From Metapseudomonas otitidis (GTDB lineage Bacteria; Pseudomonadota; Gammaproteobacteria; Pseudomonadales; Pseudomonadaceae), in assembly GCF_900111835.1 (NCBI RefSeq), contig NZ_FOJP01000011.1:201212-265211 (forward strand): a DNA stretch of 64,000 bases, written 5' to 3'. Every line of letters starts with the position of its first letter. Within the stretch, counting starts at the first letter, position 1. This document shows, piece after piece, positions 43,951 through 64,000 of the stretch. The translations under genes and the position numbers were made by a program. Under the pieces are notes generated by a model. It saw only the letters and a list, made by a program, of their open reading frames with translations, was not told the origin of the DNA and made no database searches.

Positions 43951-44064
43951 CCCGGGCTGAAGCCCGGGCTACAGCGTGGCGCTACCCGTAGCCCGGACTT
44001 CAGTCCGGGAATCCTCCCGATTCAGATCCCGGACGTAAGCCCAGGCGACGGGGTGGGGATTGGC
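43951..44064. repeat. Direct repeat copy 1 with paired palindromes
   Basis: About 114 bases, repeated at 44095-44208 with few differences. It opens with the palindrome CCCGGGCTGAAGCCCGGG and contains GTAGCCCGGACTTCAGTCCGGG in inverted orientation, the layout of a REP/BIME pair. It lies just after the acyltransferase stop codon. Confidence 0.8.
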
Positions 44065-44094
44065 AGGGAAGGGCTGGGGTTGCGCTATGCCACT

Positions 44095-44208
44095 CCCGGG
44101 CTGAAGCCCGGGCTACAGGGTGGTGCTACCCGTAGCCCGGACTTCAGTCCGGGAGTCCCCCCAATGCAGATCCCGGGCATAAGCCCAGGTGACGGGGTGT
44201 GGGTTGGC
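44095..44208. repeat. Direct repeat copy 2 with paired palindromes
   Basis: Second copy, offset by 144 bases from the first. It again opens with CCCGGGCTGAAGCCCGGG and ends in GACGGGGTGTGGGTTGGC against GACGGGGTGGGGATTGGC in copy 1. It lies just after the pvdS stop codon, so both convergent genes end in this structure. Confidence 0.8.
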
Positions 44209-44250
44209 GGGAAGGAGCGGGGCAGGGAAGCCCCGCGTCAGGCGGGAGGG

Positions 44251-44811
44251 TCAGGCGATGCGTTCGGGTTGTTCGGCGTCGTTCTGTGCGCGGGTCACCT
44301 TGCGGCAGTGCACCAGGGCGTCGCGGATCATGAAGTTGACCAGGGTCGGCGAGACGCCCAGCTCCTTGGCGATGTCCTTCTGCGGCACGCCGTGCAGGCG
44401 GTACATCTCGAAGGCATAGCGGGTTCGGGCTGGCAGCTCGCCGAGGGCATCGGCGATGTGTTCCAGGGTGGCGTAGTTGATGTGCGAGGCCTCGGGCGAG
44501 GCGCCTTGCATCACCACCACGTTGAGGCCTTCCTCCTCGGTGCCGGCATAGCGCTGCTCCAGGGCCTGCTTGCGGTAGTGGTCGATGGCCAGGTTGCGCA
44601 CGATCTGGAACAGGTAGCTGAGCTGGGCCTTGATCGAACTGGTGATCCTCGGCGCCGACTGGAGGCGGAAGAAGGCGTCCTGCACCACGTCTTCGGCCCG
44701 GGTCCGGCAGCCGGTCACCCGCATCGCGATCTTCACTAGGATGGAGCGATTGTCGATGAAGACCTGCAGAAGTGGGGAATCAAACCGGCTAGTTGAGAGT
44801 TGATCCGTCAT
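44251..44811 (-). CDS. pvdS: Iron-starvation ECF sigma factor
   Basis: This 186-residue sigma-70 protein is very close to PvdS. Region 2 has SRAEDVVQDAFFRLQSAPRI-like sequence (TRAEDVVQDAFFRLQSAP) and SYLFQIVRNLAIDHYRKQAL. Region 4 has RTRYAFEMYRLHGVPQKDIA and LGVSPTLVNFMIRDALVHC. PvdS directs RNA polymerase to pyoverdine promoters when iron is scarce and is held by the anti-sigma factor FpvR until ferripyoverdine is sensed. The ATG at 44811 (MTDQLSTSRF) fits known PvdS starts. A Fur box lies about 77-95 bases upstream. The gene is divergent from the mbtH-pvdG-pvdL operon. Confidence 0.93.
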   Translation of the reverse strand: MTDQLSTSRFDSPLLQVFIDNRSILVKIAMRVTGCRTRAEDVVQDAFFRLQSAPRITSSIKAQLSYLFQIVRNLAIDHYRKQALEQRYAGTEEEGLNVVVMQGASPEASHINYATLEHIADALGELPARTRYAFEMYRLHGVPQKDIAKELGVSPTLVNFMIRDALVHCRKVTRAQNDAEQPERIA

Positions 44812-44887
44812 GGAAATCACCTTGCACATGGGTAGGCATAGGGCCCGGTTACCTGTGGGCTCCCGTTCAGCGGGGTAACAAATTATG

Positions 44888-44906
44888 ACCAATGATAATC
44901 ATTGTC
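44888..44906. promoter_or_regulatory. Fur box upstream of pvdS
   Basis: The 19-base site matches the Fur consensus at about 15 positions, with a perfect core AATGATAATCATT (44891-44903). It lies 77 bases before the pvdS start, as expected for iron repression. The rest of 44812-45210 holds the divergent mbtH promoter; nothing else was recognised. Confidence 0.85.
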
Positions 44907-45129
44907 AAATGCGATAGATAAGCAATTCACATCGAAACGAAGCAGATCACACCGAGGTTTCCAGCGTGTTGCGGGGCCATGACGGAACCGGGACGGCGGT
45001 TGTGAAAAAAGAATGTGCGCGGGGGCTTGAGGAGTAGGAAGGGCTGTAGGACTGGCCTACAGGAGCCGGCCCCTCGCCGTGATGACAGGCGACGCGTCGA
45101 CCGGGGCCTGAGAGCCCACTCCGGACCGC

Positions 45130-45153
45130 TAATTATTCCCGTTCGCCATCCGT
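45130..45153 (+). promoter_or_regulatory. PvdS-type promoter of the mbtH-pvdG-pvdL operon
   Basis: TAATT, 16 bases, CGT: the same one-mismatch variant of the iron-starvation promoter as at 42880. It lies 57 bases before the mbtH start codon. Confidence 0.72.
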
Positions 45154-45210
45154 ACTCCTCAGTGCAAGCACGGGCAGGTCGCCCGGCCCAACCCGCATGA
45201 GGAGACAGAC

Positions 45211-45429
45211 ATGGTGTTCGATCGTGATGACGTGGTGTTCCAGGTGGTCATCAACCACGAGGAGCAGTACTCGATCTGGCCGGACTACAAGGCCATCCCC
45301 GCCGGCTGGCGCGCTGCCGGCAAGAGCGGGCTGAAGCAGGAGTGCCTGGCGTACATCGAGGAGCACTGGACCGACATGCGCCCGCTGAGCCTGCGCAAGC
45401 AGATGGAACAGGCCAAAGGGGTGGCCTGA
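45211..45429 (+). CDS. MbtH-family NRPS partner protein
   Basis: This 72-residue protein has the MbtH signature [19 protein letters not shown] (residues 15-33) and a C-terminal [15 protein letters not shown]. MbtH proteins bind adenylation domains and help them fold and load amino acids. It probably serves PvdL, encoded two genes on. The start follows GAGGAGACAGAC. In P. aeruginosa the mbtH-like gene (PA2412) is away from pvdL; here it leads the pvdL operon. Confidence 0.93.
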   Translation: MVFDRDDVVFQVVINHEEQYSIWPDYKAIPAGWRAAGKSGLKQECLAYIEEHWTDMRPLSLRKQMEQAKGVA

Positions 45430-45430
45430 G

Positions 45431-46189
45431 GTGAGCGCGCCGATCAGCCTGCGCCTGTTCTGCCTGCCGTACTCCGGCGCCAGCGCCATGGCCTACAACC
45501 GCTGGCGGCGCATCCTGCCCGCCTGGCTGGTGGTGCAGCCGCTGGAACTGCCGGGGCGCGGCATGCGCATGGACGAGTCGCTGCACACCCGCCTCGACAC
45601 GCTGGTGGCGCAGCTCGCCCGCGAGGTCGCGCCCCAGGTGCAGCAGCCCTACGCGCTGTTCGGCCACAGCCTGGGCGGGCTGCTCGCCTTCGAGCTGGCC
45701 CACGCCCTGCGCGAGAAGGGGCTGCCCGAGCCCCTGGCGCTGTTCCCCTCGGCCACCGCCGGCCCGGCCCGGCGCAACGTCGATGACTACCGCGAAGCCA
45801 AGAGCGACGCCGAGCTGATCGCCAGGCTGCGCAGCCTCCAGGGCACCCCCGAGGAGGCGCTGGCCAACGAGGAGCTGCTGCGCCTGACGCTGCCCATCCT
45901 GCGCGCCGACTTCCTCGTCGCCGGCAGCTACGCCTACCGCCGGCGCGAGCCGTTGCAGGCGCCCATCCACGTGCTCGGCGGCAAGGCCGACGAGTTGCGT
46001 GTGGATGAGCTGCTGGACTGGCAGGACGAGACCGCCACCGGCTTCTCCCTCGACCTGTTCGAGGGGCACCACTTCTTCCTCCAGCAACAGGAGGCCGCCG
46101 TGCTGCGCACCCTCAAGCGCTACGCCGAGCAGCACCTGCTGCGCCTGCGCGCCCGCACGTCGCGCCAGGTTCCGCTAGCGGCCGGCTGA
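45431..46189 (+). CDS. pvdG: Type II thioesterase
   Basis: This 252-residue alpha/beta hydrolase starts with GTG, one base after the mbtH stop codon, which suggests translational coupling. The catalytic serine is in [14 protein letters not shown], the aspartate in GGKADELRV and the histidine in [10 protein letters not shown]. Type II thioesterases remove misloaded groups from NRPS carrier domains. PvdG next to pvdL is the known arrangement in P. aeruginosa. Confidence 0.9.
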   Translation: MSAPISLRLFCLPYSGASAMAYNRWRRILPAWLVVQPLELPGRGMRMDESLHTRLDTLVAQLAREVAPQVQQPYALFGHSLGGLLAFELAHALREKGLPEPLALFPSATAGPARRNVDDYREAKSDAELIARLRSLQGTPEEALANEELLRLTLPILRADFLVAGSYAYRRREPLQAPIHVLGGKADELRVDELLDWQDETATGFSLDLFEGHHFFLQQQEAAVLRTLKRYAEQHLLRLRARTSRQVPLAAG

Positions 46190-46273
46190 GCCGCCCGGCG
46201 CGGCCGTCGTGCCGGGCGCGCCCCTTCGTTTCAACGAACCCCGAATTCAAGCCGCATCAGGCAGGACGACAAC

Positions 46274-59305
<13,032 letters not shown>

Positions 59306-59313
59306 CGGCAGCA

Positions 59314-59346
59314 GGGCACGCAGAGCGGGGAGGGCTCCGCGTGCCC
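59314..59346 (+). terminator. Possible stem-loop after pvdL
   Basis: GGGCACGC and GCGTGCCC pair around a 17-base loop, about 8 bases after the pvdL stop. There is no T tract, so termination is uncertain. Confidence 0.35.
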
Positions 59347-59419
59347 CGGCTGGACGGACGGGCGCACGGTGTTTTCAGAAAATACCTGAACGCCTGCACA
59401 TAAACGGCTGATAAACCGC

Positions 59420-59446
59420 TTAAGAAGAACGTGCTAGCGCCGATAG
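59420..59446 (+). promoter_or_regulatory. FliA (sigma-28)-type promoter of the chemoreceptor gene
   Basis: TTAAG, 14 bases, GCCGATAG: close to the flagellar sigma consensus (TAAA/TCAAG, about 15 bases, GCCGATAA). It lies 102 bases before the chemoreceptor start and suits a motility-linked gene. Confidence 0.65.
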
Positions 59447-59547
59447 CAAGGGACGGCCCTGCGTCTGTGCCCGGTCGATTGCCGACCGGACGCCGACAAC
59501 GCCTGTGGCCACCTCATGCCTTTGCACCTTTTTGAGCGAGTTCCTCC

Positions 59548-61440
59548 ATGCGAACCCTGAAATTCAGCCACAAGATCATGGTGGCAGCCTCCCTGGTGGT
59601 GATCGCTGCCTTCGCGTCCTTCGCGCTGTACAACGACTACCTGCAGCGGAACGCCATCCGCCAGAACCTTGCCAACTACCTCAACGATGTGGGCCAGGTC
59701 TCCACGGGCAACATCCAGCACTGGCTGGTGGGCCGCATGCAATTGCTGGAGAACCTGGCCGAGTCCATCGAGGACGACAGCAGCGAGGCGGCGTTGGCCA
59801 AGAGCCTGCAGCACCGCAGCATCGCCTCCGCCTTCCTTTATGCGTACTACGGCCAGGCGAGCGGCACCTACACCCAGTTCCCGCCCAGCGAACTGCCCGC
59901 CGGCTACGACCCGCGCCAGCGGCCCTGGTACAAGCAGGCGGCGCAGACCAGCGGCCCCGGCCTGACCGAGCCCTACCTGGCCGCCGATCCGCGCGACGGC
60001 CTGCTGATCACCATCACCCGCCCGGTGAACGCCTCGGGCACCCTACAGGGCGTCGTCGGCGGTGACCTCAAGCTGAAGACCGTCGACGAGATCCTCAACT
60101 CCTTCGACCTGGGCGGCATGGGCTACGCCTTCCTGGTGGACGACAAGGGCACGGTGCTGGTCCACCCCGACCAGCAGCTGGTCCTGAAGAAGCTGCCGGA
60201 CCTGTTCGCCGGCACCGCGCCGCGCCTGGAGTCCGCCCTGCAGAGTGTGAGCGACCGCAGCGGCGAGGCGCGGATCGTGACCTTCCTGCCGGTGGAAGGG
60301 CTGACCGGGGTGCGCTGGTACGTGGGCCTGTCCGTCGACGAGTCCAAGGCCTTCGCCGCCCTGCAGGAGTTCCGCGTTTCCGCGCTGATGTCCACCATCA
60401 TCGGCGTGGTCGCCATCCTCCTGCTGCTGGGCGGGCTGATCCGCATCCTGCTGCGCCCGCTGCACGTGATGAGCCACGCCATGAGCGGCATCGCCGAGGG
60501 CGAGGGCGACCTGACCCAGCGCCTGTCGATCGACTCCCGTGACGAGTTCGGCGAGCTGGCCGATGCCTTCAACCGCTTCGTCGAGCGCATCCACAAATCC
60601 ATCCGCGAAGTGGCGTCCGCCACGCGCGAGGTGCACGAGCGGGTGAGCACCGTGGTGCAGGCGTCGAACGCCTCCATGACCAACTCCAGCGAGCAGGCCG
60701 CCCGCACCGACAGCGTGGCCGCCGCCATCAACGAACTGGGCGCTGCCGCCCAGGAGATCGCCCGCAATGCCGCCGACGCCTCGGAACAGGCCAGCGACGC
60801 CCGCCGCGATGCCGAGGAAGGGCAGGGCATGGTCGAGCGCACCCTGGTGGCGATGGGCGAGCTGTCGGAGAAGATCCAGGCGTCCAGCAACCACATCGAA
60901 GTGCTCAGCCAGAAGAGCAATGACATCGGCCAGATCCTCGACGTCATCAAGGGCATCTCCGAGCAGACCAACCTGCTGGCACTCAACGCCGCCATCGAAG
61001 CCGCCCGCGCCGGCGAGGCAGGACGTGGCTTCGCCGTGGTGGCCGACGAAGTGCGCAACCTGGCCCAGCGCACCCAGAGCTCGGCGCTGGAGATCCAGCA
61101 GATGATCGAACAGCTGCAGACCGGCGCCCGCGAGGCCGTGACGACCATGGGCGAAAGCCGCCACTTCAGCGACGACAGCGTGCGCATCGGCGGCCAGGCC
61201 GGCGAAAACCTGCGCGGCGTCACCCGCCGCATCGGCGAGATCGACGGCATGAACCAGTCCGTGGCCACCGCCACCGAGGAACAGACCTCGGTGATCGAAA
61301 GCCTGAACATGGACATCACCGAGATCAACGTGCTCAACCAGGACGGCGTGCACAACCTGCAGGCCAGCCTGAAGGCCTGTACCGAGCTGGATCAGCAGGT
61401 CAGCCGGCTGAAGCAGCTGGTGGATACGTTCAGGATTTGA
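59548..61440 (+). CDS. Methyl-accepting chemotaxis protein with dCache sensor
   Basis: This 630-residue protein has a membrane helix at about 11-31, a periplasmic dCache-type sensor (about 35-275, with [13 protein letters not shown] and [17 protein letters not shown]), a second helix at about 282-303, a HAMP domain and a cytoplasmic signalling domain. The hairpin tip [19 protein letters not shown] (about 472-490) is intact and binds CheA/CheW. The sensor pattern resembles amino-acid receptors such as PctA, but the ligand is not known. There is no C-terminal CheR pentapeptide (it ends VDTFRI). A FliA-type promoter precedes it and a strong terminator follows. Confidence 0.92.
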   Translation: MRTLKFSHKIMVAASLVVIAAFASFALYNDYLQRNAIRQNLANYLNDVGQVSTGNIQHWLVGRMQLLENLAESIEDDSSEAALAKSLQHRSIASAFLYAYYGQASGTYTQFPPSELPAGYDPRQRPWYKQAAQTSGPGLTEPYLAADPRDGLLITITRPVNASGTLQGVVGGDLKLKTVDEILNSFDLGGMGYAFLVDDKGTVLVHPDQQLVLKKLPDLFAGTAPRLESALQSVSDRSGEARIVTFLPVEGLTGVRWYVGLSVDESKAFAALQEFRVSALMSTIIGVVAILLLLGGLIRILLRPLHVMSHAMSGIAEGEGDLTQRLSIDSRDEFGELADAFNRFVERIHKSIREVASATREVHERVSTVVQASNASMTNSSEQAARTDSVAAAINELGAAAQEIARNAADASEQASDARRDAEEGQGMVERTLVAMGELSEKIQASSNHIEVLSQKSNDIGQILDVIKGISEQTNLLALNAAIEAARAGEAGRGFAVVADEVRNLAQRTQSSALEIQQMIEQLQTGAREAVTTMGESRHFSDDSVRIGGQAGENLRGVTRRIGEIDGMNQSVATATEEQTSVIESLNMDITEINVLNQDGVHNLQASLKACTELDQQVSRLKQLVDTFRI

Positions 61441-61493
61441 TGGGGTGGTCCTGGCCCGGTGAACGGGCAGTGGATCGAGTCCTAGCGAATGAA

Positions 61494-61522
61494 ACAGCCC
61501 GCCTGATGGCGGGCTGTTTTTT
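61494..61522 (+). terminator. Intrinsic terminator after the chemoreceptor gene
   Basis: Perfect 10-base stem ACAGCCCGCC / GGCGGGCTGT with loop TGAT, followed by six T. A textbook rho-independent terminator 53 bases after the stop codon. Confidence 0.92.
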
Positions 61523-61562
61523 AGCGTGAAAATTGCTCGCCTGACATCAAGGAACTGAGTCC

Positions 61563-62030
61563 ATGCATGACATCACTGATAACGAATCCGTAATGCAAGA
61601 AGCAGAACGATTGCTGGATGAGGGGAACCCGCAGGTGGCACGCTCGATCCTCGCTCCCTACGTCGCGCAGCGAGTACCCGCGGCGCTGTTTCTCTATTCG
61701 TCGGTCAGTGCTCCCAGGGAGGGTATCGAGGCGTTCGAACGCAGAAGCTTCGAGATGCTCAGTGAGGCCGCTGAGCTGGGCCATGCCCCCGCAATCACTG
61801 CCTTGGCGAAGTGCTTCGATACAGGGGATCGGGTTGAGCAGGATTGCAAGCGGGCAGCCATCCTGTTCGAGCAGGCTGCTGCCTGTGGCCACCCGCAGGC
61901 GAAGCTCTATCACGGGTTGAATCTGTTCTACGGGTCGAATGGCATCAGGGCAGACCGGAAAGAGGCTATACGACTGTTGCAAGAGGCTGCAGCCGAGGGT
62001 GTGCAAGATGAGCGGACATCCCTCAGTTGA
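61563..62030 (+). CDS. Sel1-repeat protein
   Basis: This 155-residue protein has Sel1-like helical repeats: SFEMLSEAAELGHAPAITAL, DCKRAAILFEQAAACGHPQAKLYHG and KEAIRLLQEAAAEGVQDER. It has no signal peptide, so it is probably a cytoplasmic protein-interaction module. Its codon use is less GC-biased than its neighbours. The function and partner are unknown. Confidence 0.75.
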   Translation: MHDITDNESVMQEAERLLDEGNPQVARSILAPYVAQRVPAALFLYSSVSAPREGIEAFERRSFEMLSEAAELGHAPAITALAKCFDTGDRVEQDCKRAAILFEQAAACGHPQAKLYHGLNLFYGSNGIRADRKEAIRLLQEAAAEGVQDERTSLS

Positions 62031-62128
62031 TGGGCGCCCCCAACCGGCTTCGGTGCGAGGAGTGGGGTAGACGCTGAGCGTTAAGCCTGCTGCCGCTGGT
62101 AGTGCGTCTCTGTCCTGTGGCCAACACG

Positions 62129-62692
62129 CTACCTGACGCGGTAAAGCACCAGCGTTCCGAGGTTGATCAGGCGACCTGGTACGTAACGCTCGACCACCAG
62201 CCGTTCTTCCCAGCGCTTCTCGTGGAGGGCATCCGGCTCATGGATGATGGTCAACAGATTGCCCTTGAGCTTGAAGCGCAGTGTGGTCTGGACGCGGTTA
62301 CGGATCGCCATGCCCTTGCGGTCCATGCGCAGGGTGCTTGAGCCGAATACCCAGTAGCCTCGCAGGGGGGAGTCGAAATCCAGATCCGACCATTTGCCTT
62401 GCAGATCGGCCAGGGTCAGCAGTGGTGGGCTGGCCTTCTCGGCTGCTTCGTAACTCGTCCGTGCGTCCGCTTTCGGAAGGGCACTCTTGTCGGGTTGCTC
62501 GGCACTGTCGGTTGTCTTGGTCGGGGATGGGGTTTCATGCGCGATCACTTCCTGATTTTCAGGTGTGCCGCAGGGCCGGTCGGAGAACTGGGTCGTGCCA
62601 TCGGCCACCTTGCACTTGAAGATGGCGGCTGAGGCCGAAGCGACGGGGGCGAGGAGCAAGGCAGAGGCAAGCAGGGCGCTGACAAGTCGCAT
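62129..62692 (-). CDS. Exported DUF4124-like protein
   Basis: This 187-residue protein has a signal peptide (about 1-23, SASA-AIF), then IFKCKVADGTTQFSDRPCG, the DUF4124 signature with two cysteines. A Pro/Ser/Thr-rich linker follows (about 48-70), and a C-terminal beta-rich domain (about 85-187, GKWSDLDFDSPLRGYWVFGS). Family function is unknown. The ATG at 62692 starts directly at the signal peptide. It stands alone. Confidence 0.75.
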   Translation of the reverse strand: MRLVSALLASALLLAPVASASAAIFKCKVADGTTQFSDRPCGTPENQEVIAHETPSPTKTTDSAEQPDKSALPKADARTSYEAAEKASPPLLTLADLQGKWSDLDFDSPLRGYWVFGSSTLRMDRKGMAIRNRVQTTLRFKLKGNLLTIIHEPDALHEKRWEERLVVERYVPGRLINLGTLVLYRVR

Positions 62693-62802
62693 TGAACATC
62701 TATGTAGTCGTGAGGGGTGTCGGATTGTTGCTCTGGGATGCGACAGCACTCTGCACGGGGCCGGCGTGCACGAGTTGGTCGCTCGGGGTACCTGTATGAC
62801 TC

Positions 62803-63390
62803 TCACTCCATCGCCTGCCGGTACTGCCGTGGCGTGAAGCCGGTGAGCTGCTTGAACTGGCGGCTGAAGGCGCTGTGGTCGGTGTAGCCGCACTGCAGGG
62901 CGACGTCGGTGATGGGCAGGTCGGTCTGCAGCAGGCGGTGGGCGTGTTCCAGGCGGGCCTTGCTGATCATCTGCCGGGGCGTGAGGTGGAACACCCGCTT
63001 GCAGTGGCGCTCCAGCTGGGCGACGGAGAGGCGGGCGATGCGGGTGAGGGTCTCCAGGGTGATGGGCTCATGGAAGTGCGTGCGGATGTGCTCGTCCACG
63101 GCGGCCAGGCGTTCGTAGGCGGGGTGGCTGGCGCTGGCCGATTGCAGGTCCACCGAGATGCCCACCAGGCCGATCACCTGCCCGGCGCGGTCGTGCATGG
63201 GGCGTTTGTGGGTCAGGCACCAGCCGGGCTCGCGGCTGCCGTAGAGGTGCAACTCCAACTGGTCCTCCAGCACCTGGCCCTGTTCCAGCACGCGGCGGTC
63301 CTGCTCGGTGTAGCCGGGGCCGAGCTGGGCGGGGAAGACCTCGGCGCTGGTCTTGCCCAGCAGCGGTTGCAAGGTTTTCAGGGGGTCATG
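62803..63390 (-). pseudogene. PAS-AraC regulator truncated at the 5' end
   Basis: The product keeps the C-terminal half of a PAS domain (GKTSAEVFPAQLGPGYTEQD, LTHKRPMHDRAGQVIGLVGISVDLQ) and a complete AraC domain (SVAQLERHCKRVFHLTPRQMI and CGYTDHSAFSRQFKQLTGFTPRQYRQ). Family members have about 50-60 more residues at the N-terminus, completing the PAS fold. Here recognisable sequence stops near base 63390, exactly where the direct repeats begin. An in-frame TTG at 63426 could only be used within the inserted DNA. The gene is judged broken by a mobile element. Confidence 0.75.
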
Positions 63391-63443
63391 CCGAGATAAA
63401 GGAAAATTAGGACATACGCGCTGCAACTGATTGTATTTAAATA
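63388..63443. repeat. Direct repeat at the junction of the inserted DNA, copy 1
   Basis: Begins ATGCCGAGATAAAGGAAAA and ends TGTATTTAAA, matching 63560-63615 along about 56 bases with scattered changes. It marks the border between the broken AraC gene and AT-richer DNA, as expected for the end of a mobile element. Confidence 0.7.
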
Positions 63444-63532
63444 TTTTTCAAGCAACGCTGAGCTGCTCAGGGTGGGCTTTATAGGCTTTTATAGTCAATT
63501 ATAGAAACGGCTCTGAACGCCTGATTGAAGTT

Positions 63533-63540
63533 ATGCCGAG
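63533..63540. repeat. Extra ATGCCGAG core
   Basis: A third ATGCCGAG, followed by GTAAGGGGGAATCAGG, lies 27 bases before copy 2. The rest of 63427-63705 has no recognisable gene. Confidence 0.55.
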
Positions 63541-63559
63541 GTAAGGGGGAATCAGGGGT

Positions 63560-63615
63560 ATGCCGAGATGAGGAAAAAATAGTGCATTCGTTCTGTAACT
63601 TGCTGTATTTAAACG
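63560..63615. repeat. Direct repeat in the inserted DNA, copy 2
   Basis: Begins ATGCCGAGATGAGGAAAA and ends TGTATTTAAA; same orientation as copy 1, offset by 172 bases. Repeated subterminal arms like this commonly bind a transposase or recombinase. Confidence 0.7.
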
Positions 63616-63705
63616 AACAGAATGGAAGTCCTGCTCAAGCGAAGGCGCGCTTAGCGTAATGGCTTCAGCCAGATACCGCTGAGGATCAGTTCGGCCTGCT
63701 GCGAA

Positions 63706-63873
63706 TTAAGTAGGCCGATCTGGAGTTGGCAAAGGCACCGGGGTGGCGATATCAAGGCTCTGAGCCCAAGTCTCGACCAATGCGTGATCGATCACCAAAC
63801 CCTCGCTCACGTCGGCTAATGCCTCGCGTGTTAGATCAGCGAGTCGTTGGTCGTCATTCATTGAATTGGCCAT
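63706..63873 (-). CDS. Small antitoxin-like protein
   Basis: This 55-residue protein (start ATG 63873, with a second in-frame ATG at 63861) reads LADLTREALADVSEGLVIDH, followed by ALVETWAQSL. The pattern (alanine-rich helix, D-V-x-x-G-x-V-I-x-H, then a tryptophan helix) is common in small CopG-like antitoxins encoded on mobile DNA. No toxin gene was found directly downstream. The call rests on pattern recall and is tentative. Confidence 0.45.
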   Translation of the reverse strand: MANSMNDDQRLADLTREALADVSEGLVIDHALVETWAQSLDIATPVPLPTPDRPT

Positions 63874-63901
63874 TCCGCGTCCATTTTGCCGTGCCCTGCT
63901 G

Positions 63902-64000
63902 CTACCTGACGGGCGTTGGCTCTGAATAGCCCGTCTTCACGCCCTGGGTGGCGGCGTAATGGCGGGTTTGGAAAGCCAGGACATCCTGCATCTGCTTGCT
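63902..64000 (-). CDS. C-terminal end of an unrecognised gene (continues beyond window)
   Basis: Thirty-two residues ending at TAG 63902-63904, including MQDVLAFQTRHYAATQGVKT near the end. It is 28 bases upstream of the antitoxin-like gene on the same strand. It may belong to the mobile element, but no family can be named. Confidence 0.4.
   Translation of the reverse strand, partial: SKQMQDVLAFQTRHYAATQGVKTGYSEPTPVR

Noticed and set aside
63391..63426. TTG start giving a 207-residue AraC protein
   Set aside because: The first codons lie inside the repeat of the inserted DNA and have no family similarity. The gene is better seen as truncated.

Overview
The window is GC-rich, densely coded DNA from a fluorescent-type Pseudomonas. 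The main evidence is a pyoverdine starter block (PvdS-like sigma factor, MbtH protein, type II thioesterase and a 4,343-residue PvdL-type peptide synthetase), a complete set of twelve alginate genes ending in family-typical C-termini, OprD and CitMHS transport genes, and a DUF3509-type protein. No rRNA, tRNA or CRISPR array was seen. The species cannot be named from sequence alone.

Bases 1-26,438 are general accessory and metabolic genes. First come the tail of a large sensor kinase and an AraC regulator. A LysR gene is divergent from a PrpF/GalD-type tautomerase, a CitMHS transporter and an OprD porin, which together look like a tricarboxylate uptake and isomerisation unit. Next are a TerC protein, two small exported proteins (cyclophilin-like and cupin), an IorAB-type molybdenum hydroxylase divergent from its XdhC partner, two LysR genes with an MFS exporter, a zinc alcohol dehydrogenase and an exported alpha/beta hydrolase. 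The region ends with an amidase, a membrane diguanylate cyclase, a DUF3509 protein, a trans-aconitate methyltransferase, a PAP2 phosphatase and a class I methyltransferase.

Bases 26,469-42,372 (minus strand) hold one long alginate-type operon. All twelve classical genes are present, but the order is algD-algA-alg8-alg44-algK-algE-algI-algJ-algF-algX-algL-algG. In the well-known Pseudomonas order algG-algX-algL precede algI-algJ-algF and algA is last. The AlgG-like protein lacks the DPHD catalytic motif of mannuronan C5-epimerases (DLKD instead), while the polymerase, c-di-GMP receptor, export and O-acetylation proteins look intact. The likely product is therefore an O-acetylated polymannuronate in which AlgG is only a scaffold. 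This is the most unusual system in the window. Upstream of algD lies a roughly 500-base AT-rich region with a perfect 10-base inverted repeat and a repeated TGGCGTCAA motif. Strong stem-loops separate algD from algA and algA from alg8.

Bases 42,880-59,305 form the pyoverdine block. Two promoters of the PvdS type (TAATT-N16-CGT) drive a siderophore acyltransferase gene and the mbtH-pvdG-pvdL operon, and pvdS itself lies behind a Fur box. Two copies of a 114-base repeat with palindromes lie between the acyltransferase gene and pvdS.

Bases 59,420-64,000 contain a chemoreceptor gene with a FliA-type promoter, a Sel1-repeat protein, a small exported DUF4124-like protein and a PAS-AraC regulator cut off at about 63,390. 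At that point AT-richer foreign DNA begins, with about 56-base direct repeats, an antitoxin-like small gene and the end of an unrecognised gene. This looks like the end of a mobile element that continues beyond the window.
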